Notes: generated from the letters alone by a model not told the origin. Shown: positions 1-10,299, numbered from the stretch's first letter. The stretch: DNA of 25,001 nt from Pelargonium cotyledonis (GCA_036897625.1 JAYMTA010000709.1:1-25001); one strand, 5' to 3'. Numbers and translations: made by a program.

Positions 1-880
1 GGCCGCACCCCTACCTGGTTCTTAAATCATCTACAACATGCACATTCAACTTCAACCTTCTTGCAGAGTCATGTATTCAACATTTTTAGTTAGACATTGA
101 TTGAACAAATACACAGCGCAATCCACAGCTTCGTCCCAAAATTCTTTGGGCATTTTCTTACTCTTTAGCATACTTCAAGTCATGTTGAGGATGTTTCTAT
201 TCTTTCTACCAACCACTCCATTTTGCTGAGGAGTTCTTGGAGTCTTTACAGGATAACAAATTCCAATATCTTCAACAAACTCCTTGAATCCATTAGAATT
301 GAATTTGTCTTCTGCAAACTGAATTGCTTTGATCTCATAACTACTCTCTTCTTCAACTTGGGCTTTGAATTTCTTAAAACAGTAAAAGAATTTGAAATTT
401 TTCTTTAACAAATTAAGTAAACCCAAATTTTGCGACTGAAATCACCATAAATGAAAAGCAGAAAATAGAGATTCCTTCTAAGAGATGATAAGTAGAATGT
501 TTTGCAGACATCCGAGTGAATGAGTTGTAGTAGCTTATTAGCTCTTGACATGGACTCCATTGGGAAGCTCTTTCTTGATTGCTTAATTTCCAAAAATAAA
601 TCGTTCACAAAGTTGATTCAGATGATTAATAGAAGGAACCCCCTTTACCACCATCTTCTTGAATAATAAATCCAGTCATCCAAAATTTAAATGCCCAAAT
701 CTAAAATGCTAGAGCCAAGAAAAATCTCTAGCACAAGCCTTCGAGCATTTAGCGTCATCATATTGTACTTTAAGTAAAAACATCATATTCTTTGTCTTTA
801 TCACTCTAGCAACTAAATTATTGAATGAATCTCCCAAAGGGAGAAAATCATCATTCAAAAAATAAGAGGATGGTCAGAGT
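1..880 (-). mobile_element. Ty1/copia retrotransposon fossil: GAG-pre-integrase and integrase part of pol
   Basis: On the minus strand, pieces of a Ty1/copia polyprotein can be read in order from about 720 down to the left edge. They are a GAG-pre-integrase segment (a degenerate form of the usual LWHLRFGHLNF), a segment matching the family's RKSFPxESxSRAxxxLxLIHSDVC stretch (405-608), the integrase core end TPRTPQQNGVVGRKNRN (about 190-240), and MPKEFWDEAVDCAVYLFNQ (about 85-160). This order and wording are diagnostic of copia integrase. The element is broken by several lesions, looks old, and continues beyond position 1. No LTR is seen for it. The hAT-like element at 916 starts just beyond its upstream side. 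Confidence 0.85.
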
Positions 881-1339
881 CTATACAAATTCACATCATA
901 CCCTTATATATAAAATAGGGCTCGAATCGGTCCAAAATTGGACCAGGACTGAATTTCCCTACATACATGACCAAAGATTGAAGTGGTAATAATCGGTACA
1001 TGGACAGAACCAAAATGAATTTGAATAGACCAGACCGAGATCGGGCCAAACAGGCCGATATCAATTTCAAAAAGTTTTTTTTAAAAAAATACTTTTTAAT
1101 AGAATAATAGATAAATAATAGTAGTTGATTCGGCACAAAAAAAAAATCGAGAATGCAAACGACCATTGACAAATTGCCACGTGGGTCATTACGTCAATCC
1201 TGACACGTGGAAAAGTCCGAGTCAATATCTGAATAATTAATTCGATCTCGGGCCGGATCAGAATTGTCACCATATTTTGGGACAAGAAGACAAGAACACT
1301 CCTTAAGATAAAAAAAAATAATAAGGCAAGTGGATAGAA

Positions 1340-1435
1340 AAGAAGCCATAGCTTAAGTGGTAAGAGTAGACTCATCTCAACTTAGAGGTCCAAGTTTCAA
1401 ATCCCATTACTCACAAATAAAGTAACATTTTTTCT
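1340..1435 (+). mobile_element. tRNA-derived SINE-like head
   Basis: An A-box-like TAGCTTAAGTGGTAAGAG (1349-1366) and a B-box-like GGTCCAAGTTTCAAATCCC (1387-1405) lie at tRNA-like spacing. No acceptor stem pairs across the unit, so it is not a tRNA gene. A similar unit lies at 7281-7445. I could not find a target duplication for this copy. Confidence 0.45.
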
Positions 1436-1447
1436 CTCATTTCTGGA

Positions 1448-1700
1448 GTGGGACCCACCATGAATTCCCAACCAATCAGACACCGCCACGTCACCAGGTG
1501 TGTTGGGACCTATAAAAAGGAATTTCCACAAAAAAGTTAAGGGACACTTCTTCATTTTTGAACTTGAAAACCTCTCAAATGTTCTTCGAGCATATTAGAA
1601 TCTTCAAAGTTATAATTACATACTTGTGTAGAGATCCTGATTGTCACGCTAGAGGCGGTCCCCCGGACACACATCCGGGACTCCGCCTATCACTGTGTTC
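1448..1700 (+). mobile_element. LTR-like promoter block, module A
   Basis: In order: CCAATCA (1472-1478), an ACGT element CCGCCACGTCACCAGGT (1483-1499), TATA box TATAAAAAGG (1511-1520), a leader of about 110 bp, GAGATCCTGATTGTCAC (1631-1647), and a GC-rich hairpin (1655-1686). Module B (minus strand, 14180-13890) shares the same order and near-identical sequence at the ACGT element, the TATA box (CCTATAAA-AGG), the GAGATC motif and the hairpin. A promoter followed by a conserved leader is what an LTR U3-R-U5 looks like, but no pol region or second LTR is attached, so superfamily and exact ends cannot be set. It lies inside the hAT-like element and looks like a solo or truncated fossil. Confidence 0.5.
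1655..1686 (+). other. Conserved GC-rich hairpin of module A
   Basis: The left arm GCGGTCCCCCGGA pairs with the right arm TCCGGGACTCCGC around a CACACA loop, with one interior mismatch or bulge region. The same hairpin occurs in module B at 13893-13925, where the right arm has one more G and T. Confidence 0.7.
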
Positions 1701-1705
1701 GTGTG

Positions 1706-2440
1706 TGCAGGATCACAAGACCTCGACTACGAGAACAAAAGATCACAAGACTGGAGATCCAGACATAAGGTCACGAGACCACGCCATCCAAATCACAAGA
1801 CCATGAGATCCAGATCACAAGACTAGGAGAATCAGACACAAGGCCACGAGACCACGTCATCCATATCACAAGACCACGACATCCAGATCACGAGACTAAG
1901 AGACATAATCACAAGACTTCGTCCAGAAGATCTAAACACGAGACCACCAGATAAGACTTCAAGACGCCACATGCTGAATCTCATGCGATCACAAGGCTTC
2001 GAGATCACAAGACGTCATATGCTGAATCTCAAGATGTCACCTGCTAGATCTCAAGACTTCATCAGCCAGCAGAGTCCCAAGACTCCAACGAAACGAGCAA
2101 GAAACCCAAGACCCAAAAGAAGCAAGCCAAAAACCTAAGACCCTAGCGAACTGAACCAAAGACCTAAGACTCTAGCCAAGAGAGCCGAAGACCCAAGGCT
2201 ACAGCCAAGAAAGCCAGAGACCCAAGACTCCATCCAAGAAAGCTGAAAACCCTAGGCTTCAGCCAAGATATCTAGAGACCCAAATCTTTAGCCAAGATAT
2301 CCAGAGACACAAGACTCCAACCCGAAGATTCATACCCGAGTTCCCTCACCAACAAGATCTAAAGTCTTACAACTGTCCCATCATCAGACTGCCACGTGGA
2401 AGAGTCACGAGACGGACACGACATCATCACAGCACGATCG
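1706..2440. repeat. Degenerate CAAGACC minisatellite
   Basis: The block is built of short irregular units on the theme GATCACAAGACCACGAGATCC. Examples of the core start near 1711, 1741, 1792, 1816, 1865 and 1909. In the right half the theme drifts to CCAAGACTCCAGCCAAGAAAGCC. It has almost no long T runs and is strongly A/C/G biased on the plus strand, unlike its AT-rich surroundings. A plus-strand frame through the left end is open only because the repeat lacks stops; I do not call it a gene. Confidence 0.75.
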
Positions 2441-2742
2441 GTCCAAATTTTTAGAGTCGAATCAGTAGTAATTTTAATTTAAGTGAATGGAGTTTACAAT
2501 AATGAAGTATATTGTACTACAAATAATAATAAAAAAAAATTAAAAAAAACTAACACTAATAGAATACGTTTGAAAATATATACTGTAAATAATTATTAAA
2601 ATCGGTCTGGACCGATTTTGAACCAGACATGACTAAATGTATATAAAACTAGAAGACTGAAGACCAGACTGAATGAATAAGGTCGGGTCGGTCCTGTCCA
2701 TTTTCGGTCTGGTCCATTTTTTCGGTCTGCCCTAATATAAAG

Positions 2743-3702
2743 ATTACAACTCTTCACAACTAAAACAAACACATATACAACTTTAAATACACAAATCTAT
2801 TCATGAAAAAGTGCATGCATTTTCATACATAACACTTCATAAAAGTTATGTAAAATGTCAAAATTATTTTCAAACAGTGGAGTTTCTTCAACTTGAGCCT
2901 TAAAAATGAATTATAGGGCAGAGATAGGGGAGGGGCATCCCGAGAATATAAAATATCATCCATTTCAAAAAGTATTATGGGTAGATATCTCTTTTTCTAA
3001 ATTAGAATTGGCTGAATGTTCTTTCTTCTACGGTTACTAGTAAAATAGATGATTGTCAAGTACTAGAGTTTCCCACTCGTGCACTTAATATATGTTTTGT
3101 TTTTATATTTAAGGTATTGAAGAATCAAGGATATATCTTGGACTGGTGCAGTAAAAATATTTGAAGAGCTTAGGAAAAAGAACAAGCATAGTGAGATAGG
3201 TCCATCAATAGTAGAAAGGCAAATAATTGGGTGGCCAAAATTTATGCACATCCCTGAAACTGTATAAGCTTGTGTGTATAGTAGATTCAACTCCAAGACC
3301 ATCCATCCATCTAAAGATTATACAATAAATATGTCAGAGGTGGTACTAGAAACCTCTAATGGGAGCATACAAGCATTATCCATCTACTGTTTTACACACT
3401 TGACACACACCATTCAATAATATTTTTATACCCTACACTACACATTGTTTATATTAAAGTGATGAGATAGATTTGGCATATACCAATTTGGTTTGTCTTC
3501 CCAACCCCACAAACTTGATACTATATGTACCACTTTGACTAAGAAGTAAGAAAGTGAGAAACAATTGTTGGTTTGGGTTTTTATGGACCTCCAGCTAGCT
3601 GTTTACTTGAACAAAAGATCATGGAGATTAATGAGATCACAATAGATGGTCTAGATTGGACAAGACTCAAACCTTTCTAATCTCCACTATGGTACTTGCT
3701 AC
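2743..3702. other. AT-rich intergenic stretch, nothing firm
   Basis: No family or gene is recognisable. The only non-random-looking part is an open plus-strand segment at about 3121-3267 (RIKDISWTGAVKIFEEL and onward to PKFMHIPETV, then a stop). It is too short and unsupported to call an exon. Confidence 0.4.
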
Positions 3703-3825
3703 AATGATTTTAGGTTGAAATCGACTATCATTAGGACAAGTGGCTTAAAACGCTTGTTCCTTCAGAAATTTTAAATTCGAATCTCGGTTGATACGTTTAT
3801 TTATTGAAAAATGATTCTAGGTTGA
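3703..3825 (+). mobile_element. Short tRNA-derived SINE with 16-bp target-site duplication
   Basis: The direct repeats AATGATTTTAGGTTGA (3703-3718) and AATGATTCTAGGTTGA (3810-3825) match at 15 of 16 positions. They bracket a 91-bp unit (3719-3809) that contains a degenerate A-box-like AAGTGGCTTAAAACGC and a B-box-like AAATTCGAATCTC (3772-3784). The unit ends in a short A-rich tail (TTATTGAAA). Long flanking repeats plus an internal Pol III promoter are the signature of LINE-mobilised SINEs. It is shorter than most plant SINEs, so it may be a truncated or minimal member. Confidence 0.6.
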
Positions 3826-4399
3826 TATGATTAAACAAGAAGAAACATTTTATTTATTTTTATGAAAACTTTGAGTACAAGATTGACCAATGCTCTTATT
3901 TTGAAGTTAGAACCAATCTAAAATATCATTTGAATGTACAAACACTCTGCACTATTTCATGCACATGCATAGACTCTTGTTCCTATTACCACACGGGCAT
4001 GCATGTCTTGGATTCACCTAAACCAATAAAACATCTTTGAAAACTGAGGTAGCCAGGTAGGTGTGAGAGAAAGAAAAGGTGGTGTGTCCACTATCTACAA
4101 ATAAGAAGAGAGTTCTTTGAGGTACAAGAAAATTGTTCGGCATCGGAGTAGACTGGTCTCTTAAAAATTTATTATATAATAATAAAATTTAATATTTTCA
4201 TGAAAAACTAACTCGGTTCAATAATAATATTGTCCTCCTAGATGTTATGAATTCTATTTTTATTGACTTTTTTAACTAGATCATTATGTCCCCCTTCTGA
4301 GCAATATCGTGGCTCCAATACTAGTACAAATAAATATTAAACATGACGTGTGCGTGTGTGTGTATATATATAACAGCCAACAGAAGAAACAAGTCAATT
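3826..4399. other. AT-rich intergenic stretch with a dinucleotide microsatellite
   Basis: Contains a (GT)n-(TA)n run at about 4348-4372. Apart from that I see no gene, RNA or element ends here. A TACAAGAAAATTG word near 4123 loosely resembles a CACTA tip but lacks the CAC start. Confidence 0.45.
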
Positions 4400-4534
4400 T
4401 GAGACGTCCACTTCTAATTTCGAAGGCAAAATGTGGACGTTGCAAACTTCAACTTGTGCGGTCATTAAAAGATTTGTGACGTTGGGTAGTAGCATTCTCG
4501 TGGACGTCGCAATTTGGTGACATTTCTTGTGGTG
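4400..4534 (-). mobile_element. CACTA (En/Spm)-like transposon terminus
   Basis: Read on the minus strand from 4534, the sequence starts CACCACAAGAAATGTCACC, close to the plant CACTA tip CACTACAAGAAA. Just inside are repeated subterminal words GTGGACGTCGCAA (4500-4512), GTGGACGTTGCAA (about 4433-4445) and GACGTCCAC (about 4403-4411), in both orientations. Such short subterminal repeats are characteristic of CACTA elements. The opposite terminus was not found nearby, so this is probably a remnant or a small deletion derivative. Confidence 0.5.
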
Positions 4535-6240
4535 GACAAACATAAACAATATTTGTATGTAAGAGTTGATACTTGAAACTATATGATCATTTACACATAG
4601 AGATCATCAAAATTACTGAAAATTCGAATTAAACACTACTCAAAACCCTTTCCCAATTAAATATTTTAATGCTAAAATGCACAAGACTCAAATCATGACT
4701 TGATGCTAATGCTCCAGAGGTCTTTCAAATGAACACATATAAATATGTATATTTAAAAGAATCAATTTGAAGCTAAGAAGTTAACAGCTCTCTACAATCA
4801 TTACTCTCTTGTGAACATTTTCCTTGAGGACAACTGAGAATTCAAAGCATGTGATTGATAGTCATGTCCTTCAAGATTTCCTATTTATAAGTTTCTTCAT
4901 ATAGAAAGGTGTGATCCAAACATCTATTATAATGTATATGTATAATGGCTAGGATCAGATATTATAACTATTACAAATACATATCCACTTTCCACATATT
5001 TATCAATATTCTTTATTTCCCCAACATTAGAAACTATGTTGTTTAAGCCTTAGTGACCCTCTAAATTATTGGAAAAAGTGTATTAAATTATGAATATGGC
5101 ATGATAGGATATGTGGGCCTGTGAAGAATATAATATCTTCAATATACTAAATGATTGCAAGAAAGATAATATACTAAATCATTGCAAGAAAGATAAACTA
5201 TCTTTATCAGGAAATTCGATAAACTGTTTGGTTGGCAAGACAAATACAACTACCAAGAGCTTTTTTTGCTTGTAAATGAGAAAAAGAAAAGGGAAAATGA
5301 AATTTGAACTAAGCTTGTTCAAATTGTTATTCCAAATTGGGTAAAGTAGAGAAGGATTTGGAAGGAATTAAGATGGACAACAATAAAACTTAATAGTACA
5401 AGGACATAATGAGGCAAATAAATATAAATAGAAATTTCACCAAAGTGTATTCTATCTAAAATGGGGAATTAGTTTTTAAACCTAGATTTCTATTCTATAC
5501 TAAAGCATGTTGTTACATTAGAGAGCATGTGAAATAGAATAACAATTTGTATTGCAATGTGGTGTATAATCAATTGCAAGTTCATATATCATTGATCCTC
5601 TTGCCTTGTACACTCCATTTTATATGTTATTTGATCCTACTATTTACTAATTGCTTTTGAAGCTATTATCAGCTGATGTTGGTATTGCTGATAAAAAATA
5701 TAACTTGTTTGAGGAACAAGTCGGGGAAAATGCATCTAAGGGGAAATATATTTGAAATTACATGCTAGAATTACTATTTCAGATAACAGGACCTGATCTT
5801 CACATATGTTTCAAAAGCTGAAAACCATCTCTTTGCTCTCCATATGGATAGTTAATTCACTAATTGATAACAAATCATACTTCCACATACGTATACATAT
5901 ATACAGATGGTATCTAAAAGAGGAAGATGAATACACAAGAATTGAAAAGAAAACTCAAGAAAGCAAAACAGATTCCAAATTCTTCAACACTATAATGAAA
6001 TCTCAAACATCGATCACTTTGATTTCAAGAATACAATACCAATTTCTTTTTTTCTTTTTTCTTTTTCAATTTTGCTTACAAAAGGGTCATGTCTTATAAG
6101 GTTTGTTGAAATGAGAATCACGGAATCACAACAAATAAAAAATAAAAAAAAGGGTAGAAACCAAGACACAACAATCTATAACAATAATCGAAGTCAATTT
6201 CATATTTGAGGACACCAAAAACAAACATTTTTAATTATCT
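4535..6240. other. Long AT-rich intergenic stretch downstream of the zinc-finger gene
   Basis: No gene, RNA or element ends are recognised. It contains a 27-bp tandem duplication at 5141-5194 and a pyrimidine-rich tract at about 6047-6070. The plus-strand open frame around 5806-6099 has no recognisable domain and a composition like random AT-rich DNA. Confidence 0.5.
5141..5194. repeat. 27-bp tandem duplication
   Basis: Two adjacent 27-bp copies (5141-5167 and 5168-5194), each starting AATATACTAAAT, differ at one base (G or C at unit position 13). This suggests a recent local slippage or duplication event. Confidence 0.85.
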
Positions 6241-6278
6241 ACTTACATTTTTGTTGCTGTTGTACTTGTAGTAGTGTA

Positions 6279-6554
6279 TCATCCATTAAAACTGGGCGGA
6301 GAGTACTCACATACTACCTCGGTTTCCTCCTCCTTCCGGTGGAGGTTGCGGTGGCAGCCGCAGGCGGCGCAGGTGAGGGCGGTGGAGGTCCCCTCCGCCC
6401 CGCTCGCCATGAATTCCCTGCAACCGTCCACCGCGTAGCCGCCGATATTGGCGGCGTGATTCTTCTGGCACTCCCCATATCTCACCCTCCGGATCACTGA
6501 AGATGAAGTGCTAGAGCTTCTTCCAGATTTCACCACGACCTGTCGTTTCTTCAT
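6279..6554 (-). CDS. MINI ZINC FINGER (MIF) protein, ZF-HD class zinc finger without homeodomain
   Basis: Predicted 91-residue, single-exon protein. Seen: N-terminal [11 protein letters not shown], a Ser-rich linker (12-19), then a ZF-HD zinc finger with [10 protein letters not shown] (26-35) and [14 protein letters not shown] (38-51). Likely zinc ligands follow C29-x3-H33-x11-C45-x16-C62-x2-C65-x-C67-H68-x3-H72. The tail ends [12 protein letters not shown]. Arabidopsis MIF1-3 are about 88-101 residues, so this looks full length. Family knowledge: MIFs lack the homeodomain, pair with ZF-HD transcription factors and interfere with their DNA binding and nuclear action; MIF2/tomato IMA helps repress WUSCHEL in floral meristem termination. 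An in-frame ATG 24 nt upstream (6578) would add MLASSNRI; I prefer 6554 because family members begin M[RK]KRQVV. The coding part is markedly GC-richer than its flanks. Closest to MIF2-type by sequence impression, but the exact paralogue is not settled. Confidence 0.95.
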   Translation of the reverse strand: MKKRQVVVKSGRSSSTSSSVIRRVRYGECQKNHAANIGGYAVDGCREFMASGAEGTSTALTCAACGCHRNLHRKEEETEVVCEYSPPSFNG

Positions 6555-6609
6555 GATCCTATTGCTGCTAGCTAACAATTATTTGCTTCACTCATAAAAT
6601 GAGCTGGTG

Positions 6610-6771
6610 TATAATATATAAAGCTAAGCTATAAGCTGAGCTAGATGGGAATATATTGAAAATGAAGAGAAAAAGAGGGTTTAATTTGAAATAGCTTTAT
6701 AGGTCTCTTGTCAAGCAAATATATAATAACCCTAACCCTAGCTAGCAATTGCATGTATGTATATTTATATA
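6610..6771 (-). promoter_or_regulatory. Putative core promoter region of the MIF gene, with telo-box
   Basis: Upstream of the gene there are two TATA-like boxes: TTTATATATTATA (6610-6622, about 55-70 bp before the preferred ATG) and TATATAAATATA (6760-6771, about 205-215 bp before it). Between them lies a telo-box-type AACCCTAACCCTAG on the plus strand (6728-6741). A GA-rich tract lies at 6657-6678. The proximal TATA would start transcription only about 10 nt before the first in-frame ATG, favouring use of the second ATG; the distal one would give a 5' UTR of about 150-180 nt. Which is used cannot be told from sequence. Confidence 0.4.
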
Positions 6772-7280
6772 AATTGTTAGTGGCTATCAGATGGAGAAAG
6801 ATGAGATTAGGTGTAGCAATTGCATATATTTGTTTTACTATGTGGTTTATTTATTTATTTGCTTTAAGTGGACAAAGATTCACACCCATTTCATCTTGTC
6901 TAACCAACCACTGCCAAACACGTCATTGAAACAGTGCCATCTTCGTATTCTTTTGCCAACAAATTAACACCACTGCACTTGTGACTTGTGCTGTGGAAAT
7001 AATATATTGATCCTATTTTTTTTCTTGCAAGTATAAAACTATGGCTTATTCTCAAACCAGCCCCTAAAAAGGGATCCCGAAGGATGAAACTGTCTCCTTG
7101 TTACATGGACCAAAGAAGAAGAAGAAGAACAAATTGGTGACTACAATTTTGATTTATAGTAAAATAGATCGATGCAACTACACATATATAAAAAAGGCTT
7201 TAATATTTGTAGATATATATTATTTCAAAGTTTGGGTGAACAATTTTTATTCGTACTCAATATTATTTAAAATATCTACA
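6772..7280. other. Upstream flank of the MIF gene, nothing firm
   Basis: AT-rich, with a TTTA run at about 6847-6860 and a T run at about 7016-7023. The open frames here are low-complexity and match nothing I recognise. Confidence 0.4.
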
Positions 7281-7445
7281 CAAACATTATAAGTCAAGAC
7301 ACACATCTCCATGTGAAAGGTCGTGGGTTCAAATCTCATTGCGTCTAATGAAGTAGAGTTTTGGATTAAAAAGAGAGAGTTATTCCCTCTTGTGTAGCTT
7401 AATTGAAAAAATTAAAAAAAAAAACTAAAACAAACTATTGGTCAA
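7281..7445 (+). mobile_element. tRNA-derived SINE-like unit with A-rich tail
   Basis: A clear B-box-like GGTCGTGGGTTCAAATCTC (7319-7337) follows a tRNA-like segment (AAGACACACATCTCCATGTG). The tail ends in an A-rich run (about 7405-7430). CAAACATTATAAGTCAA (7281-7297) and CAAACTATTGGTCAA (7431-7445) could be a decayed target duplication, but this overlaps where the A box should be, so the left boundary is uncertain. It resembles the unit at 1340-1435 in box sequence. Confidence 0.45.
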
Positions 7446-7555
7446 ACAAAGTATTAGTTTTAAAGAAAGAAACACAAGTGCCAACGCCCAAGAAACAGAA
7501 GAAGCATCAAAACTTGAATTCTAATAGAAAAATAGAAACAAAGACTGCAATTAAA

Positions 7556-9103
7556 TTAAAGGAGGGAGCGTCGTGCTGGGATTGTCGTTCCACCGAGTGA
7601 AGGCCCACAAATGGAGTCGTTTTTGTGCTTAGTTGTGATAATTTGGAAGGACATGAATGATAATTTTGAGAAAACATCTCCGTCTACTTTTTCAAGAACT
7701 TGTCTGTTCAGAGCCAACCATATATGCCAAAGTGGGATAGGGCTGAATGCTTCCCAGAATTTTGATAAAGGGTTGCGGAGCATGTACTTCCATTGAGTCA
7801 ATAGATTCAAGACCGAAGTCGGGAAGGCTGTGAGAACTCCCACCATGAGAGGATTTTATGTCAAACCGAAAGGGCCCAAAGGTAGTTCAGTAAAATGTGG
7901 TGGTCGTCTTTAAAGGTGGAGAAGCATTTCCAGAAAAAGCAATCAGCAATAGGTATGTTGAAACTGCAATCTTGTATTAGAAACATGATGTCGGTAGTCT
8001 ATACAGAGTTGCAAGCCAGAGGAAGGTTTGGACCTTTTGAGGGGAAAGAGCTTTCCAGGCTAGATTGCACTAATCAATCTTTGATACAGAAGGCTTTATT
8101 TGATCCGTGGACCCAAAGGACGTTATCGTTTATGTAGGATTATGCCTGATGTGTCCACTAGATTGGATAAGGTTGCATGAGCTTCCTTTTTCTGCTCCAT
8201 AAAGACTCTCCGATATTGTATAGACCAAGCATTATCGTATAAGTTATTAAATGTGCCTTGTTTATTTGTTGCCAGCGAGAAAATCAAGGGAAGCTAGAGC
8301 ACAGAAAGAGGTTGTCGATCCAAGGGTCCTGTCAGAACCTAATGCGAGATCCCTTTCCAATCTTCCAGCAAAAGCTCGTATCCAAACAGGTTAGAGAAGG
8401 TGGTGGAGTGTTTGAGATCCATAATTATTTTTAGAGGATGGGAGAGATTGGGATGAGACACAACAACTAGGTCCCATTTAGCTTGATTCCAATCATATTT
8501 GGAGCACACTAATTTTTTCATGGTGAATCATTGGACGAAGCGAACCTCCACCTCCATTTGGCGAGGAGAGATTGATTCATAATATCCAATTTTTGAATAC
8601 CCAAACACCCATAAGCTTCAGAGCGCAGACCTAGCTCCATTAGATTTTGCAAAGGGTATGGTTCTCAGCCTATCTGCCCCATAAAAAAATGTCTATGTAG
8701 TTGTTACATTTTACAACACTTTACACGGGGCTTAATACAATGACATGAAGAAGAGTGGGAGACTGGACAGTGTTGCTTTGAGTAGAACCAGTTGTCATCC
8801 GAACGATATGTGTATGCTTTTCCATAATGAGAGTTTGCTTTTGAATTTGTCCAGTATTGGAACCTAAGTGGTGTACCTCCTAGAATTGTCATGTAGTGGA
8901 AAACCGAGGTAAACAAAAGGAATCTTCCCTGCTTTGCATTCCAAAGCATCAGTTAGAACATCATGATAATTCCTGCGAGATCCGAAGTAAATCACGCTGG
9001 ATTTATGAAATTTAACTTTGAGACCCGATGCAAGCACAAAGCATTGGGGGTCAGAGGGGCTTCCACAAGGAGAAGCCTTGTTTTGCGGGTCTAGGAGCAA
9101 CAA
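7556..9103 (-). mobile_element. 5'-truncated L1-type LINE (end of RT domain to zinc-binding RT tail)
   Basis: On the minus strand the element enters just after the RT catalytic box: PQCFVLASGLKVKFHKSS, then CKAGKIPFVYLGFPL (about 8900-9060). Next come the family's post-RT thumb region with FLWGR (about 8675-8690) and later LWHIWLALNRQVLEK (about 7680-7730) from the zf-RVT region. The order matches plant L1 ORF2. The frame is interrupted repeatedly, so it is inactive. Truncation at the 5' end is normal for target-primed reverse transcription. No poly(A) tail (poly-T on the plus strand) or target duplication was found, so the 3' end is approximate. It carries no RNase H segment that I can see. 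Confidence 0.8.
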
Positions 9104-10299
9104 AGAAAAAAGAAACTATTGAGATTGACATGAGAAAAGCTTACAGTAACACTTGGTAAACCCGATATGAATCAAGTCATCAAAAAAATAAAGAAGACAT
9201 AAATCATCCAACACTTAGCTTATGGCCAAGGAATTTCCTCAAAAAAACATAACCGACAAGAGTTTTTGAAGGCGCGGTGATCCTAGGAAACACTCTTATT
9301 GAAAGGTACCCCAGCAGCAAACATCTTCACCACCAAGATTCAAGACTAAGCTCTTTCAAGACGTATACCATTTAACACAGTATGTAACAAACAATGCAAT
9401 AGTTGGGCAAGTCGATTATGTTGAGGTTGTATCGGAAAGTAGAATGCGATTGTAAAATGCATATAGGATGAGCACAAGCTAAATGAAAAAGTAGAAATAC
9501 AATCAATGTGGAGGTTGGCGCAAGTCAAATTTGCTTATAGTTAAGAGATAAAGAGAATGACCAGCCCACCATCTAACCGTAGGGTTGAGATGACAGAGAT
9601 GGTGAAAGATAAGATGGAAAATAGGGCCCAAACCACATCTACATGCTACAATTTGGATGATAGGTGACCCTTCATGAAAAGTATATAGCAATAAGTCTTC
9701 CTACTGGACGTTAAAATCAACAATATCAATTACAAATAATAAAAATAGAAGGAAAATGTGACACCGTGTGCCACCTCTGCCATTTCATCTACCACATGAA
9801 CCTAAAATATCAAGCATCAAACACAACAAATTGTCAAGCTTTCGAACCAAATGTAGAGGGGAATGTGAAAGACTTTTTCAACAAGTTACCAAAATGCTCC
9901 ACCCCTAGTATCAAGTAACTATGTATAGAATTTGTAGCATGATTCCATACAAGCATTAAGTTGAGAAACACAACAATGCACTCTATAGGAATTGTTTAGC
10001 ACTAGGGAAAAATCCTATACAATGAAGTTTCTCTATTCTCTGACATATATTAGGGCATTCATGATGTCAATTAGAAAATCGTGATAATAACGTTCATGAA
10101 CGGACTACATAAGTAATCCAAGCTCATCGAGACACTTTCCAAGAAGCTAAGTCTCCCTAGGACAATGACACTTAAATGGAAATATAGCTAATTAGATTTC
10201 AAGTGTACAAACAACTCGAGAATAGAATAGGAAAAATGAACACACAAAAAAATAAATATGTGCAAGTAAAGAATGATACGTAGATGATAGAATTAACTA
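9104..10299. other. Unassigned stretch between LINE and 110-bp array
   Basis: Base composition is more mixed than the AT-rich flanks, but no protein domain, element end or RNA gene is recognised on either strand. Short minus-strand open frames (around 9346-9691) have no recognisable motif. Parts close to 10210-10300 share words (TGCAAGTAAA, ATACG) with the downstream array and may be a decayed further unit. Confidence 0.35.

Larger units (their letters stand above)
916..2734. mobile_element. hAT-like non-autonomous DNA transposon, about 1.8 kb, with 8-bp target duplication
   Basis: The left end begins TAGGGCTCGAATCGGTCC and the right end, read on the other strand, begins TAGGGCAGACCGAAAAAATG. 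Both ends share the TAGGGC tip and subterminal GGACCAG and CGGTC words. Immediately outside are ATATAAAA (908-915) and ATATAAAG (2735-2742), a 7/8 match of the length expected for hAT elements. The TAGGG tip with CGG/GGTC-rich subterminal sequence is common in plant hAT elements. No transposase reading frame is visible. The interior holds a SINE-like head, LTR-like module A and a minisatellite, so it is either a composite that acquired other sequence or a host for later insertions. The TIR is short, so the call rests mainly on tip plus duplication. Confidence 0.6.

Noticed and set aside
1349-1405. tRNA gene
   Set aside because: A- and B-box-like words are present, but there is no pairing acceptor stem or proper anticodon arm; better explained as a SINE head.
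1558-1806. 82-residue plus-strand protein
   Set aside because: It crosses the LTR-like leader, the hairpin and the minisatellite; no domain, and the matching region in module B does not preserve the same product.
7281-7360. tRNA gene
   Set aside because: Only the B box is well formed; the acceptor stem is absent and an A-rich tail follows.
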